Assembly (NCBI GenBank): GCA_000817085.1
Contig: JUEM01000009.1
Span: 1-64,000 of the forward strand
Source of the DNA: a marine actinobacterium MedAcidi-G1
Lineage (GTDB): Bacteria; Actinomycetota; Acidimicrobiia; Acidimicrobiales; MedAcidi-G1
Length of the DNA: 64,000 bases
Direction of reading: 5' to 3'
Part shown: positions 33,337 through 42,083 of the stretch, piece by piece
How positions within the stretch are numbered: position 1 is the first letter of the stretch
How the letters are laid out: the number at the start of each line of letters is the position of its first letter
Program-made: the position numbers and the translations under genes
Notes under the pieces: generated by a model
Database searches by the model: none
The model's input: only the letters and a program-made list of their open reading frames with translations
Told to the model about the DNA's origin: nothing

Positions 33337-35784
33337 GTGAATAATCAAGGTGACTCAACGTCCAAAATGCAAGTTTTGGAAGATCTAATTGCAGCTGCTC
33401 CGACTGCCATGATCCACTTGAGTCCAGATGCTTCTGCTATTCAAATCAACTCTCAATGGGCTTTATCTACAGGACAAGCCAGCGAATCCGGTCTTGAATT
33501 TGGCTGGATGGAAATGCTAGACGAAGAAAGCCGAGAAGACTTCCTGACTGATTTGAATGATTCTCTAAAAAATGGCTCTTCCATCCGAGGACGGCTGAAA
33601 CTTAGAAATATTTCTGGTCAGACAAGATGGGTAGATGTCGCAACTATCCCTCTAAGAGATTCTTCTGATACCCCTAAAGGAAGCGTGATGCTGCTTTCAG
33701 ATATTTCTGAAGAAATGGAGGAAGCAAAGAGAGCAAAAGAGTTAACTCGAGTTCTGGAAGCAAGCCCAGATCTTGTGGCAATACTTGATCCATTAGGTCG
33801 AGAAATAACTTGGGCTAACGATGCAATTGCCAGTCATCTAAATCTAAAATCTAATGAACAACTTTTAAACTCTTTAGATAGTTGGTCACAAGCTCAATAT
33901 GCGACCGTTGCTCTGCCTACTGTTAGGTCTGCAGGAATCTGGAGAGGGGAACTGAGGCTATCGACTTCACAAGATCAAATTCTGCCTATATCAACGCTTT
34001 TGGTAGCTCATCGGAACGAAGAAAACCAAATAGAAGCAATTTCTATGGTTGCTCGAGATCTATCTGAGCTAAAAGCAGCCGAACAACGCGTAGAGGCATC
34101 TGAAATACGATTAGCTGCACTTGTAGAGCACGCTTCGGACCTTGTGTGTGTTGCAGATGATGTAGGTCGAGTTATCTATGCTAGCCCTGCAGTAGCACGG
34201 GTGTTAAATCTGAGTGCTTCTGAATTAGAGGGAACGCCAGTTTTTGATCTTGTCCACCCAGACGACAGAGAAAACCTAATGGGAAGAATGGAAGAGATAG
34301 TTAATACACCTGGGATTTCGCCATCGCTTGAAGCTCGTGTAGCACATGCAGATGGTGGATGGAGACATATGGAAGTTGTGACTACCAACCTTCTTAATAA
34401 CCCTGCCGTTTCAGGGATTGTTATTAATGCTAGGGATATTACTGAACGCGTTGAAGTTGCAGCACAACTAGAAGAAAAAGCATTTCATGATGAATTAACC
34501 GGATTACCGAATCGCTCATTACTACTGGAGCGTCTAGCCGATGCTTTACATAGAGCTTCTAGACACGATCGTATGGTAGGAGTTTTATTTCTTGATCTTG
34601 ATCGTTTCAAAGTTGTTAATGATTCCTTGGGTCACGGCGTAGGAGATGAACTTCTAAGCGAAACAGCACGAAGACTCGAACAAACAATCAGACCAGACGA
34701 TACCGTCGCCCGTCTAGGTGGTGACGAATTTGTAGTTGTAATAGGCAATATGGTCAGAACTACCGATGCACTCGTCGCTGCTGAAAGAGTTCGGTCAGCA
34801 GTTGCTCAACCTGTAACTCTTGGCAACGAATCTACTGTGGTTACCACAAGTGTCGGTATAGCGATCGCTTTTGGAGATGAATCGCCAGCTGAACTTTTAC
34901 AAGATGCCGACACCGCAATGTACAGAGCCAAAGATGGCGGCAGGGACAGAGCAGAAATGTTTGACGATCATCTCCGAGCCCAAGCTGTTCGTAGACACTC
35001 CATAGAACAAATCTTGAGGTCTGCTTTAGAAAATAAAAGAGTTGAAGTTCATTTCCAGCCTGTAGTCAGGATTTCTGATGGTTCCGTCGTGGGAGCTGAA
35101 GCTTTAGCTCGTATTCGCACACCGGAAGGTGAGCTTCTCCAACCTGTTGAATTTATTGATATAGCTGAAGACAGCGGATTGATAGCAGATCTTGGCAGTC
35201 AAGTATTGACGCTCGCTTTCCAACGAGTTGCTCGATGGAGTAAAGACGCCAACAAGTCATTTTCTATGGCAGTAAACGTTTCAGCACGACAATTGGCTGA
35301 TCCAGCCTTTCCAGGCCTGGTAAGCGAAGCTCTAGAGACTAACAACTTGGAACCACAACAAGTAGCTCTTGAGTTCACCGAAAGTGCTCTTATAGCTGCT
35401 AATCCAGTTACCGAACAGGTTCTAGGAGAGCTAACAGAATTAGGTATACGTATGGGACTTGACGATTTTGGAACCGGTTTCTCTTCGATGACTTACCTTA
35501 AAAGATTCCCAATAAACTTTTTGAAAATTGACAGAACTTTCGTTGCTGGTCTTGACAGCAACGATGATGATACCGCTATTGTTACCGGCACTGTCGCTCT
35601 TGCACACAGCCTAGGTCTTCAGGTTGTGGCTGAGGGAGTTGAAACAGAGCCACAACTACAACAGTTGCAAAAACTTCAATGTGATTTAGCTCAAGGTTTT
35701 CATTTTTCAGAGCCTGTAACTGATGCTGAATTCGACAGGTTCTTAAATCACTCTTGGAATCCAAGCTCTATTTCGAGTAATTAA
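33337..35784 (+). CDS. PAS-PAS-PAS-GGDEF-EAL cyclic-di-GMP protein
   Basis: 815 residues. Three PAS-like sensor domains span ~10-130, 135-250 and 255-372 (e.g. VCVADDVGRVIYASPAVARV). A diguanylate cyclase domain follows, HDELTGLPNRSLLLERL with LFLDLDRFKVVNDSLGHGVG and catalytic RLGGDEFVV; RPDD five residues upstream matches the inhibitory RxxD site. An EAL phosphodiesterase domain closes it: VGAEALARI, NVSARQL, LDDFGTGFSSMTYL, KIDRTFV, VAEGVET. No membrane segment. Both activities look intact, so net function cannot be predicted. The start is GTG 33337 or ATG 33367. Confidence 0.93.
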   Translation: MNNQGDSTSKMQVLEDLIAAAPTAMIHLSPDASAIQINSQWALSTGQASESGLEFGWMEMLDEESREDFLTDLNDSLKNGSSIRGRLKLRNISGQTRWVDVATIPLRDSSDTPKGSVMLLSDISEEMEEAKRAKELTRVLEASPDLVAILDPLGREITWANDAIASHLNLKSNEQLLNSLDSWSQAQYATVALPTVRSAGIWRGELRLSTSQDQILPISTLLVAHRNEENQIEAISMVARDLSELKAAEQRVEASEIRLAALVEHASDLVCVADDVGRVIYASPAVARVLNLSASELEGTPVFDLVHPDDRENLMGRMEEIVNTPGISPSLEARVAHADGGWRHMEVVTTNLLNNPAVSGIVINARDITERVEVAAQLEEKAFHDELTGLPNRSLLLERLADALHRASRHDRMVGVLFLDLDRFKVVNDSLGHGVGDELLSETARRLEQTIRPDDTVARLGGDEFVVVIGNMVRTTDALVAAERVRSAVAQPVTLGNESTVVTTSVGIAIAFGDESPAELLQDADTAMYRAKDGGRDRAEMFDDHLRAQAVRRHSIEQILRSALENKRVEVHFQPVVRISDGSVVGAEALARIRTPEGELLQPVEFIDIAEDSGLIADLGSQVLTLAFQRVARWSKDANKSFSMAVNVSARQLADPAFPGLVSEALETNNLEPQQVALEFTESALIAANPVTEQVLGELTELGIRMGLDDFGTGFSSMTYLKRFPINFLKIDRTFVAGLDSNDDDTAIVTGTVALAHSLGLQVVAEGVETEPQLQQLQKLQCDLAQGFHFSEPVTDAEFDRFLNHSWNPSSISSN

Positions 35785-35788
35785 TCTT

Positions 35789-36379
35789 CTAGTTACTGGC
35801 CAAAATGTATCCAAGGTTACGAAATGCCCTTCCCCTATGGGAAAATCTGTGCTTTTCTTTACCCATCTGAGCGAAAGTAGATCCATCGCCTTCTACCGGA
35901 ACAAATATCGGATCGTAACCAAACCCTCTCTCCCCTGAAGGGCTTTGGGCTATGTGTCCTTCCACAGTTCCTTTTGCTATCAATTCTTTTCCATCTGGAT
36001 AGCGAACAATAGCTACAGTTTTAAACCTCGCCGTTCTTTGACCTATTGGAACACCGTCGAGTTCAGTGAGAACTTTTTCTACGTTCTGTTGGTATGTGGC
36101 ATCACTACCTGCAAACCGTGCTGAGTGGACTCCAGGTGCACCGTTCAATGCATCGATCTCAAGTCCAGTGTCATCAGCTACTGCAGATTTACCGGCGAAT
36201 TCACATACCGCTGCTGCCTTTAGCCTTGCATTATCTTCTAAGTCGTCACCATCTTCAACAACATCCGGCATACCTTCAGGTCTGGGAATTAAAATCGCTA
36301 ACTTTTCTAAAACAATGCCTATCTCAGCTACTTTGTCAGGATTGGCACTTGCTATTACTAATTCCGGAGTTGGCATCAA
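35789..36379 (-). CDS. rdgB: XTP/dITP diphosphohydrolase (RdgB/HAM1)
   Basis: Removes non-canonical purine triphosphates. 196 residues. LVIASANPDKVAEI, KSAVADDTGLEIDALNGAPG and GERGFGYDPIFVP are the family motifs. Its ATG overlaps the stop of rph (ATGA), the common rph-rdgB pairing. Confidence 0.96.
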   Translation of the reverse strand: MMPTPELVIASANPDKVAEIGIVLEKLAILIPRPEGMPDVVEDGDDLEDNARLKAAAVCEFAGKSAVADDTGLEIDALNGAPGVHSARFAGSDATYQQNVEKVLTELDGVPIGQRTARFKTVAIVRYPDGKELIAKGTVEGHIAQSPSGERGFGYDPIFVPVEGDGSTFAQMGKEKHRFSHRGRAFRNLGYILASN

Positions 36380-37098
36380 TTAGCACGTTCAACTGGTGGG
36401 GTCGATAAAAGACTTCGCTGAGCTTCAGTGATTTCTGTGATTCCAACTGCAGCAGCGTCAAGCATTTCTTCCAAACTTTTACGTTCGAACGGTCCGTCTT
36501 CAGCTGTTCCCTGCACCTCGACAAATTTTCCAGAGCTTGTCATGACCACGTTCAAATCAACTTCTGCTGTTGAATCTTCAACATATGGGAGATCTAAACA
36601 AACTTCCCCATCAACTACCCCCACTGAGACAGCGGCTAATTCTTCTTCAATAGGGTGATTCGCCATTTTTCCCGCAGAGATCATTCGTGTAAACGCATCA
36701 TGCAATGCAATGAATCCTCCACATATAGAAGCTGTTCGTGTCCCTCCGTCAGCTTGAATGACATCACAATCAACTGTTACTTGACGTTCAGGTATAGCCG
36801 ATAAATCAACTGCCGCCCTCAAAGAGCGTCCAATTAACCTTTGAATTTCTTGACTTCTGCCTGAGTTCTTCCTCCTGACCCTTTCTGGGCTTGAGCCCGG
36901 CAACATTGAATACTCTGCTGTTACCCAGCCCTTGCCTGTGTCTCTGAGCCAACGCGGCACTTCTTCATCAACTGAAGCCGTACAAAGCACTCGAGTTTTA
37001 CCGAAAGTAACCAAACAGGAGCCATTAGCCATTTCTGTAAAATCACGTTCAAACTCAAATGGTCTTAATTCGTTATGTTTTCGCCCGTCAACTCTCAC
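36376..37098 (-). CDS. rph: Ribonuclease PH
   Basis: Phosphorolytic 3'-5' exonuclease for tRNA 3'-end maturation. 240 residues. RVDGRKHNELRPFEFERDF, GKTRVLCTASVDEEVPRWL, GWVTAEYSMLPGS and SGRSQEIQRLIGRSLRAAVD are diagnostic. It is divergent from smpB, and coupled to rdgB. Confidence 0.96.
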   Translation of the reverse strand: MRVDGRKHNELRPFEFERDFTEMANGSCLVTFGKTRVLCTASVDEEVPRWLRDTGKGWVTAEYSMLPGSSPERVRRKNSGRSQEIQRLIGRSLRAAVDLSAIPERQVTVDCDVIQADGGTRTASICGGFIALHDAFTRMISAGKMANHPIEEELAAVSVGVVDGEVCLDLPYVEDSTAEVDLNVVMTSSGKFVEVQGTAEDGPFERKSLEEMLDAAAVGITEITEAQRSLLSTPPVERAN

Positions 37099-37173
37099 AA
37101 GGCCTCCTAATTGAAATAAATAATCTTTCCTTTTAGGGTAACCGCACTTCAGTGTCTACTACGCTCATGTTCT

Positions 37174-37653
37174 GTGGTTGATATAAACGATAAGACTGTC
37201 GCTACGAACCGTCGAGCCCGTCATGAGTATGACATTCTCGATACTTGGGAAGCGGGTCTCGTGCTTCAAGGGAGCGAAGTTAAGTCTCTAAGAGAATCTA
37301 AAGTTCAGATAGCCGAATCTTATGTTCGATCAGAAGGCTCAGAACTCTGGCTCATAGGGCTTTATATAAATCCCTATTCAAAAACTGGCAACCTAGCAAC
37401 CGGACACGAACCAGACCAACCGAGAAAACTCCTCATGCATCGAAAAGAAATTAACCAGATTATTGATCGAATTGACAGAGATGGTTTGACGGTTATTCCC
37501 TTGAAGCTCTATTTCTCTAAGGGTCGTGCAAAAATTGAAATTGCCCTAGCGCGTGGTCGTAGACTTCACGACAAGAGACAGGCGATCGCTAAGCGTGAAT
37601 CTCAAAGAGAAGCTGAGCGGTCTCTAGCTAGAAACCAAAGAAAGAGCAGCTAA
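37174..37653 (+). CDS. smpB: SsrA-binding protein SmpB
   Basis: Binds tmRNA for trans-translation. 159 residues, starting at GTG 37174. RRARHEYDILDTWEAGLVL, QGSEVKSLRESKVQIAESY, NPYSKTGNLATGHEPDQPRK and the basic tail RGRRLHDKRQAIAKRESQRE are typical. The tmRNA gene is 103 bp downstream on the same strand. Confidence 0.97.
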   Translation: MVDINDKTVATNRRARHEYDILDTWEAGLVLQGSEVKSLRESKVQIAESYVRSEGSELWLIGLYINPYSKTGNLATGHEPDQPRKLLMHRKEINQIIDRIDRDGLTVIPLKLYFSKGRAKIEIALARGRRLHDKRQAIAKRESQREAERSLARNQRKSS

Positions 37654-37756
37654 TTGCGACCTGGGGAAAGTGTCCCTAGCCAGAGCTATCATAGTTAATG
37701 CTCTTCCAGAGCTTTTGATAACTTAATAGCGAACATGAAAAATTATTTCACCTAAC

Positions 37757-38138
37757 GGGGCTGATCGGTTTCGACGCCGGTGACAGTAGCCGTTTTGTGC
37801 GACCAGAGTTGCTCAGACTCTTTAAACGGGGCTTAAAAAGAGACTCCAACACGGATGATCTCGCTCTCGCAGCCTGACCTAGTCAAGTTGTAGAGAGTCA
37901 TCGCGACCGGTAACGGCACGCGGGGCCGATCCACCGCAGCCTGGCAACAGAAGCGGAGGAGACCGCAGGGATAGACCGCTGACGGCGCGAAAGAACGCTG
38001 ACTTCAGGGAAAGACCTTTAGGCGAGCTTTGTGCTAACTGATCCGGCAGTGTGACAGCCTAAAGACACAACCACGGGAATGGTCGTATCGCAAGCGGTTG
38101 CACTCCGACGGACGGGGGTTCGATTCCCCCCAGCTCCA
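37757..38138 (+). ncRNA. ssrA: Transfer-messenger RNA
   Basis: The start GGGGCTGATCGGTTTCGAC is the universal tmRNA 5' end. The 3' end GGGGGTTCGATTCCCCC with AGCTCCA is the tRNA-Ala-like half, and GGGGCTG pairs with CAGCTCC. The tag frame ends TCCAACACGGATGATCTC..., reading RDSNTDDLALAA then TGA (~37840-37880), so the degron is ALAA, as in Actinobacteria. The resume codon is not obvious, since no GCN codon lies in frame directly upstream (GGC TTA AAA AGA). CCA is not encoded. Confidence 0.97.
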
Positions 38139-38158
38139 CTGTTAAGTAAAGAAGTTAA

Positions 38159-38452
38159 TTATGAGTTCAATTCTTGACGTTGTGTAATCATGTCGACGTA
38201 ATCATCAACTGGTTGTATCTTTGCAGTTCCGATAGGAATGATCGGAAATAGGCCTGCAAAAATTTGCGACGTGTTGTCTGCATCTACCACAATGAAAAAA
38301 TCATGACCTGGTCCATCGACCCAAGCACCTATGACCTCATTTACATTTTCTTTTAGCGAATCGAGAACGATACCAAAAGTTTTCCCGGCGACTTCGTCAT
38401 TGTGTGCCGGACATGTCGCCTCTGTGTGATGGTGTGTTATGTGAAAAAGCAT
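38159..38452 (-). CDS. DUF3303-like small protein
   Basis: 97 residues. It begins MLFHITHHHTEATC and has GAWVDGPGHDFFIVVDADNT and PVDDYVDMI, matching the small dimeric ferredoxin-like-fold DUF3303 pattern (ML-V-W...GRW..GRGF.IVEA.D). No catalytic function is known. It converges on tmRNA, with 20 bp between. Confidence 0.75.
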   Translation of the reverse strand: MLFHITHHHTEATCPAHNDEVAGKTFGIVLDSLKENVNEVIGAWVDGPGHDFFIVVDADNTSQIFAGLFPIIPIGTAKIQPVDDYVDMITQRQELNS

Positions 38453-38571
38453 TTAAGACCCCTTATCTTCCAACTTGAAACAAATTCTATTAGAGAATTG
38501 CAATCAAATTCTTGACTAGGTCAATATTTCTAATATTGGACATTAAAAAATTTCGAATCTAAGGTGCTTCT

Positions 38572-38990
38572 ATGAGTAAAGGCCAATATATACCTAGTAC
38601 ATATGATGTAGCTGCTGACCACGTGGAACGCTATCTCGCTACAGATGGGGCAGATGGTTACGACTTTCACGGTGCTGTATGTGTAATTTTGACCACTGTG
38701 CAATCCGACGCAGTCCAATTGTCCGAGTGCGTGATGGGGGTCGCTATCTAGCTGTTGCTTCCATGGGTGGTGCTCCTAAGCATCCGCTGTGGTACTTAAA
38801 CCTTCTAGCTGATCCTGAGGTAACTATCCAAGATAAAGGTGAAGTCCACCATTTGATTGCTCGCACTGCTACTCCCGCTGAGAAAGAAGAGTTGTGGCCT
38901 GTTGCAGTCGCTGAATGGCCTGACTATGAGAATTATCAGCTGCGTACCGAGAGAGACATACCGCTAGTGATTTGTGAATATCCTTCTTAA
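38572..38990 (+). pseudogene. Deazaflavin (F420)-dependent nitroreductase family (Ddn/DUF385), frameshifted
   Basis: The gene reads in two frames. From ATG 38572 (AAGGTG upstream) the frame is MSKGQYIPSTYDVAADHVER, then AVCVILTT. After ~38697 the family sequence continues in a different frame as RRSPIVRVRDGGRYLAVASMGG and PLWYLNLLADPEV, ending at 38990. The GAxSGK loop normally lying between is missing. I estimate ~16 bases are lost relative to family members, which breaks the frame. The F420 contact region is therefore destroyed, so the gene looks non-functional unless this is an assembly error. Confidence 0.8.
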
Positions 38991-39637
38991 TCAAACGGAT
39001 TCTTAAGAGGGACGCGAAGAAGACAGTCAAATTCTTTTCCAAAATCAACTGAGACCCTGCCATGGACTCTTCCCTGCCTAGTGAAAAAACGTGCACTTCC
39101 ACTAATAGGAAAAACTCCTTCATGCCAGACTCCAGGGAGTAGACATATCCCAAAAGTTCCATCGCAATAAATGGCTTTAGCTTTATCAATTTCGGGCTCT
39201 TCTCCCACAGGAATTACAGGAATGATAAACGGAACTTGATCTGTGGAGTAGAAAAGTTGACCGCCATCGGGATGGTGATTCATATGCCATAAGTCAACTG
39301 CTTTTGGGAGCGACTCATTTCCTTCAACGGCAAAACCTATTACGTACTCACCTGCAACTGCTTCATTTTTTCCTACAAGCCTTCCTTCTGACCATTCTGA
39401 AGAGAACCAGCCTTCAGTAGTCCCAGCACAAATACCTGTTTCAGGATCAAGGGGTCTGCGTCCAGATACTGGCCATGGGACTATAGGAACTTGGAATTCT
39501 TCCGGATTACTTTCAACTATGAGTGCAAATTCAGAAATGTCTTCTGAACGCGCATCGACTATGGGAACCTCAATTATTTCGAGTCCATCAGCGACTTCGG
39601 GATTCATGAGTTCGTAATCTGAAATACCTATTCGCAT
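38987..39637 (-). CDS. Ureidoglycolate lyase (AllA)-like protein
   Basis: 216 residues from ATG 39637, which has GAGGAGGT upstream; the frame extends further but without a ribosome site. A cupin-like AllA pattern is present: HHPDGGQLFYSTDQVPFIIP and LLPGVWHEGVFPI. It is longer than AllA (~165) with an N-terminal extension. Allantoin-pathway neighbours are missing, so the true substrate may be another ureido or ester compound. Confidence 0.72.
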   Translation of the reverse strand: MRIGISDYELMNPEVADGLEIIEVPIVDARSEDISEFALIVESNPEEFQVPIVPWPVSGRRPLDPETGICAGTTEGWFSSEWSEGRLVGKNEAVAGEYVIGFAVEGNESLPKAVDLWHMNHHPDGGQLFYSTDQVPFIIPVIPVGEEPEIDKAKAIYCDGTFGICLLPGVWHEGVFPISGSARFFTRQGRVHGRVSVDFGKEFDCLLRVPLKNPFD

Positions 39638-39662
39638 GAAATTAAACCTCCTCGTAAGAGTC

Positions 39663-40400
39663 TTATTCGTTTGCTTCTTCCCAGTCAGATGGGCCATAAA
39701 CGGTTCCTGGCAGTGGAGTCATTAATTGGGTATCTCCACTTACCACGTAAGAAGCCAAAAGTTTTTGGTTCTCTACGAGCCTTTCGTCGGCCACACCTGT
39801 GTCATCGAGATCTCTTGTTGTATCAAGATTTTTACGCATAGTCGTCCAATCACATACAGTAGTTGCCCACACCATCACTACTTCATGGGTGTTAGTCGTT
39901 ACTTCCCATAACCCAGTAGGAAAAACTTTGTAATCTTCCATCACCGGAACCCTCTTATCAACAACAGCGTTGAGGAAACTAAGTTGTTCTCCGGGTTGCA
40001 CATTAAAAACCTCGTTAATAAAAAGCGATCCTTTTATACCTTTTTTAGTTATTTCTGCTGTCGACGGAGAACCTTGAACCCCCGCGCAGACACGGTCATA
40101 ACCACCTGTTCTCCATTGGGAGGCTTCATCCCACCAATCTCTGTAAAAAGTATTTCTTCTCTTCAAATTCAGACGATCAAGGTTTCGGCTCCAACCTTCC
40201 CAACCATCATCTCCGCAGTCCCATATATTCACCACTTGAGGCCATCTCCCCCCTCCAAATCCGAGAATAAAAAATGATCCTTGGAGAGAGGTCATGCCTG
40301 GCATAAAATTTGTAGGTTCTTTGGAAACATGTTCCATGTACTCGTATTGACCTTGTCCGACTATGTCTATTGTTTCGTGCACAAATACAGATCGTGGCAT
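39663..40400 (-). CDS. NIPSNAP-like ferredoxin-fold protein
   Basis: 245 residues. Begins SVFVHETIDIVGQGQYEYME and contains two repeated alpha/beta units (FFILGFGGGRWPQVVNIWD and FPTGLWEVTTNTHEVVMVWA), like NIPSNAP/dimeric alpha-beta barrel proteins. No catalytic residues can be assigned. It is followed by the AllA-like gene on the same strand, 26 bp away, suggesting an operon. Confidence 0.68.
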   Translation of the reverse strand: MPRSVFVHETIDIVGQGQYEYMEHVSKEPTNFMPGMTSLQGSFFILGFGGGRWPQVVNIWDCGDDGWEGWSRNLDRLNLKRRNTFYRDWWDEASQWRTGGYDRVCAGVQGSPSTAEITKKGIKGSLFINEVFNVQPGEQLSFLNAVVDKRVPVMEDYKVFPTGLWEVTTNTHEVVMVWATTVCDWTTMRKNLDTTRDLDDTGVADERLVENQKLLASYVVSGDTQLMTPLPGTVYGPSDWEEANE

Positions 40401-40511
40401 GCCTTATCTTCGCTCAATTGCCTTTTACTTGACCACTTGAATGAAGTCTTCCTCACTAGTTGTCGATAGATTCATGTGACACTTCGGATAAAACGAGATA
40501 ACTTTCTTTAT

Positions 40512-42080
40512 ATGAAAGAACTTATTTACGCACGTTTATATCTACCCGCTATTCAAAAGTATGGGGAAAACACAGGAATCATTGATGGGTCCTATCAAAG
40601 TGACTGGGACACCCACCATGACCGTGTTCTACGCTTATGCAACAGCCTTTCCTCTGAACTTAATGTGAGCAAGAGTGACAGGTTTGCAGTTATGGCATTA
40701 AATAGCCATCAATTTTTAGAACTCTGGCATGCCGCATTTTTAGGAGCCGGAGTCATAAATCCTCTAAACCTTCGCCTAGCCCCTAAAGAACTTGCTTACA
40801 TTCTGAAGGATTCCGGAACTGAAGTTATTTTCACCGACCAGTTTTTTGCTCCATTGATTACAGCTGCTCGTGAAGAGTTAGGAGATGAAGACCCAATCAG
40901 ACACGTAGTTTTGATTGGTGAAGGCGATGTTCAGCACGATTTAAAATACGAAGAACTACTGGGAACCTCTTCACCTTCTCTACCAGAAGAGCCCGAAGAA
41001 GATGACCCAGTCGTGCTTATGTACACGGGCGGAACTACGGGTCTTCCAAAAGGTGTGCTAATAACTCAAAGAGCTCAAGTTTTGAATCTTTACCATGGTC
41101 TTATAGCTCTTGGAGGCTTTGAGGTTTCCTCATATCTAATGCAAACACCAATGTTCCATGCCGCTTCAATGACCGGTGTTCTCGCTCCCCCCTATTCAGG
41201 AGGGAATGTTGTTTTCATTCCAATGTTTGATCCCGAAGGGGCAATGGCCCTAATAGAAGCTCACGAAGTTGAGCAAACACTCATGGTTCCGACAATGATT
41301 GGCATGTGTCTAGCTGCAGAAGGTTACGACCCTTCTCGTCTTAAATCCCTTAAACAACTTATTTACGGAGCGTCTCCTATGCCTAGGCAAATTTTAGAGA
41401 AACTCTTTACTGACCTGCCTGATCTTGAATTAGTCCAGGGTTATGGAATGACTGAAAGCTCTTCGACCTTGACGATATTGGGAGCTGAAGACCACTTTTT
41501 GGAAAGCAAAAAACTTTCTAGCGTTGGTAAACCAGTTATAGGAACAGTTGTCTCAATTCAAGATGAGGAAGGCAATGAGCTGCCTCAAGGAGAAATTGGT
41601 GAAGTTTGCGCCCGAGGCGGCAACTTCATGACCGAATATTGGAATAAATCTGACGCAACTGAAGAAGTTTTTGCGAACGGGTGGTACCACACTGGTGATG
41701 CAGGATATTTCGATGAAGATGGCTACTTGTTTCTAGTCGACAGAGTCAAAGACATGATTGTCTCTGGCGGAGAAAATGTTTATTCTTCTGAAGTTGAAAA
41801 TGCTATTTCTAGTCATCCCGATGTAGCACAAGTAGCTGCTATAGGAATTCCTGATGACACATGGGGCGAAGCCGTTCACGCAATAGTCGTTCTCGAAGCT
41901 GGTTGCAGTGCGAGTGAAGAGGATCTCATTGAGCATGCGCGAGACTCTATCGCAGGATACAAAGTTCCTAAAAGTATAGAGTTCAGAGAGGAACCTCTAC
42001 CTCTTAGCGGGGCAATGAAAGTCCTCAAAAGAGAGCTGCGAGCACCCTATTGGGAAGGTAAAGAACGAGGAATCAACTAA
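40512..42080 (+). CDS. Acyl-CoA synthetase (AMP-forming)
   Basis: Activates a carboxylic acid as acyl-AMP then acyl-CoA. About 522 residues. The P-loop-like motif is VVLMYTGGTTGLPKGVLI. It also has QGYGMTESSSTLTIL, GWYHTGDAGYFDEDGYLFLVD, RVKDMIVSGGENVYSSEVE and the C-terminal catalytic Lys region (LSGAMKVLKRELR). Chain-length specificity is open. ATG 40512 opens a natural start (MKELIYARLYLPA); GTG 40476 is also in frame. Confidence 0.94.
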   Translation: MKELIYARLYLPAIQKYGENTGIIDGSYQSDWDTHHDRVLRLCNSLSSELNVSKSDRFAVMALNSHQFLELWHAAFLGAGVINPLNLRLAPKELAYILKDSGTEVIFTDQFFAPLITAAREELGDEDPIRHVVLIGEGDVQHDLKYEELLGTSSPSLPEEPEEDDPVVLMYTGGTTGLPKGVLITQRAQVLNLYHGLIALGGFEVSSYLMQTPMFHAASMTGVLAPPYSGGNVVFIPMFDPEGAMALIEAHEVEQTLMVPTMIGMCLAAEGYDPSRLKSLKQLIYGASPMPRQILEKLFTDLPDLELVQGYGMTESSSTLTILGAEDHFLESKKLSSVGKPVIGTVVSIQDEEGNELPQGEIGEVCARGGNFMTEYWNKSDATEEVFANGWYHTGDAGYFDEDGYLFLVDRVKDMIVSGGENVYSSEVENAISSHPDVAQVAAIGIPDDTWGEAVHAIVVLEAGCSASEEDLIEHARDSIAGYKVPKSIEFREEPLPLSGAMKVLKRELRAPYWEGKERGIN

Positions 42081-42083
42081 GCC

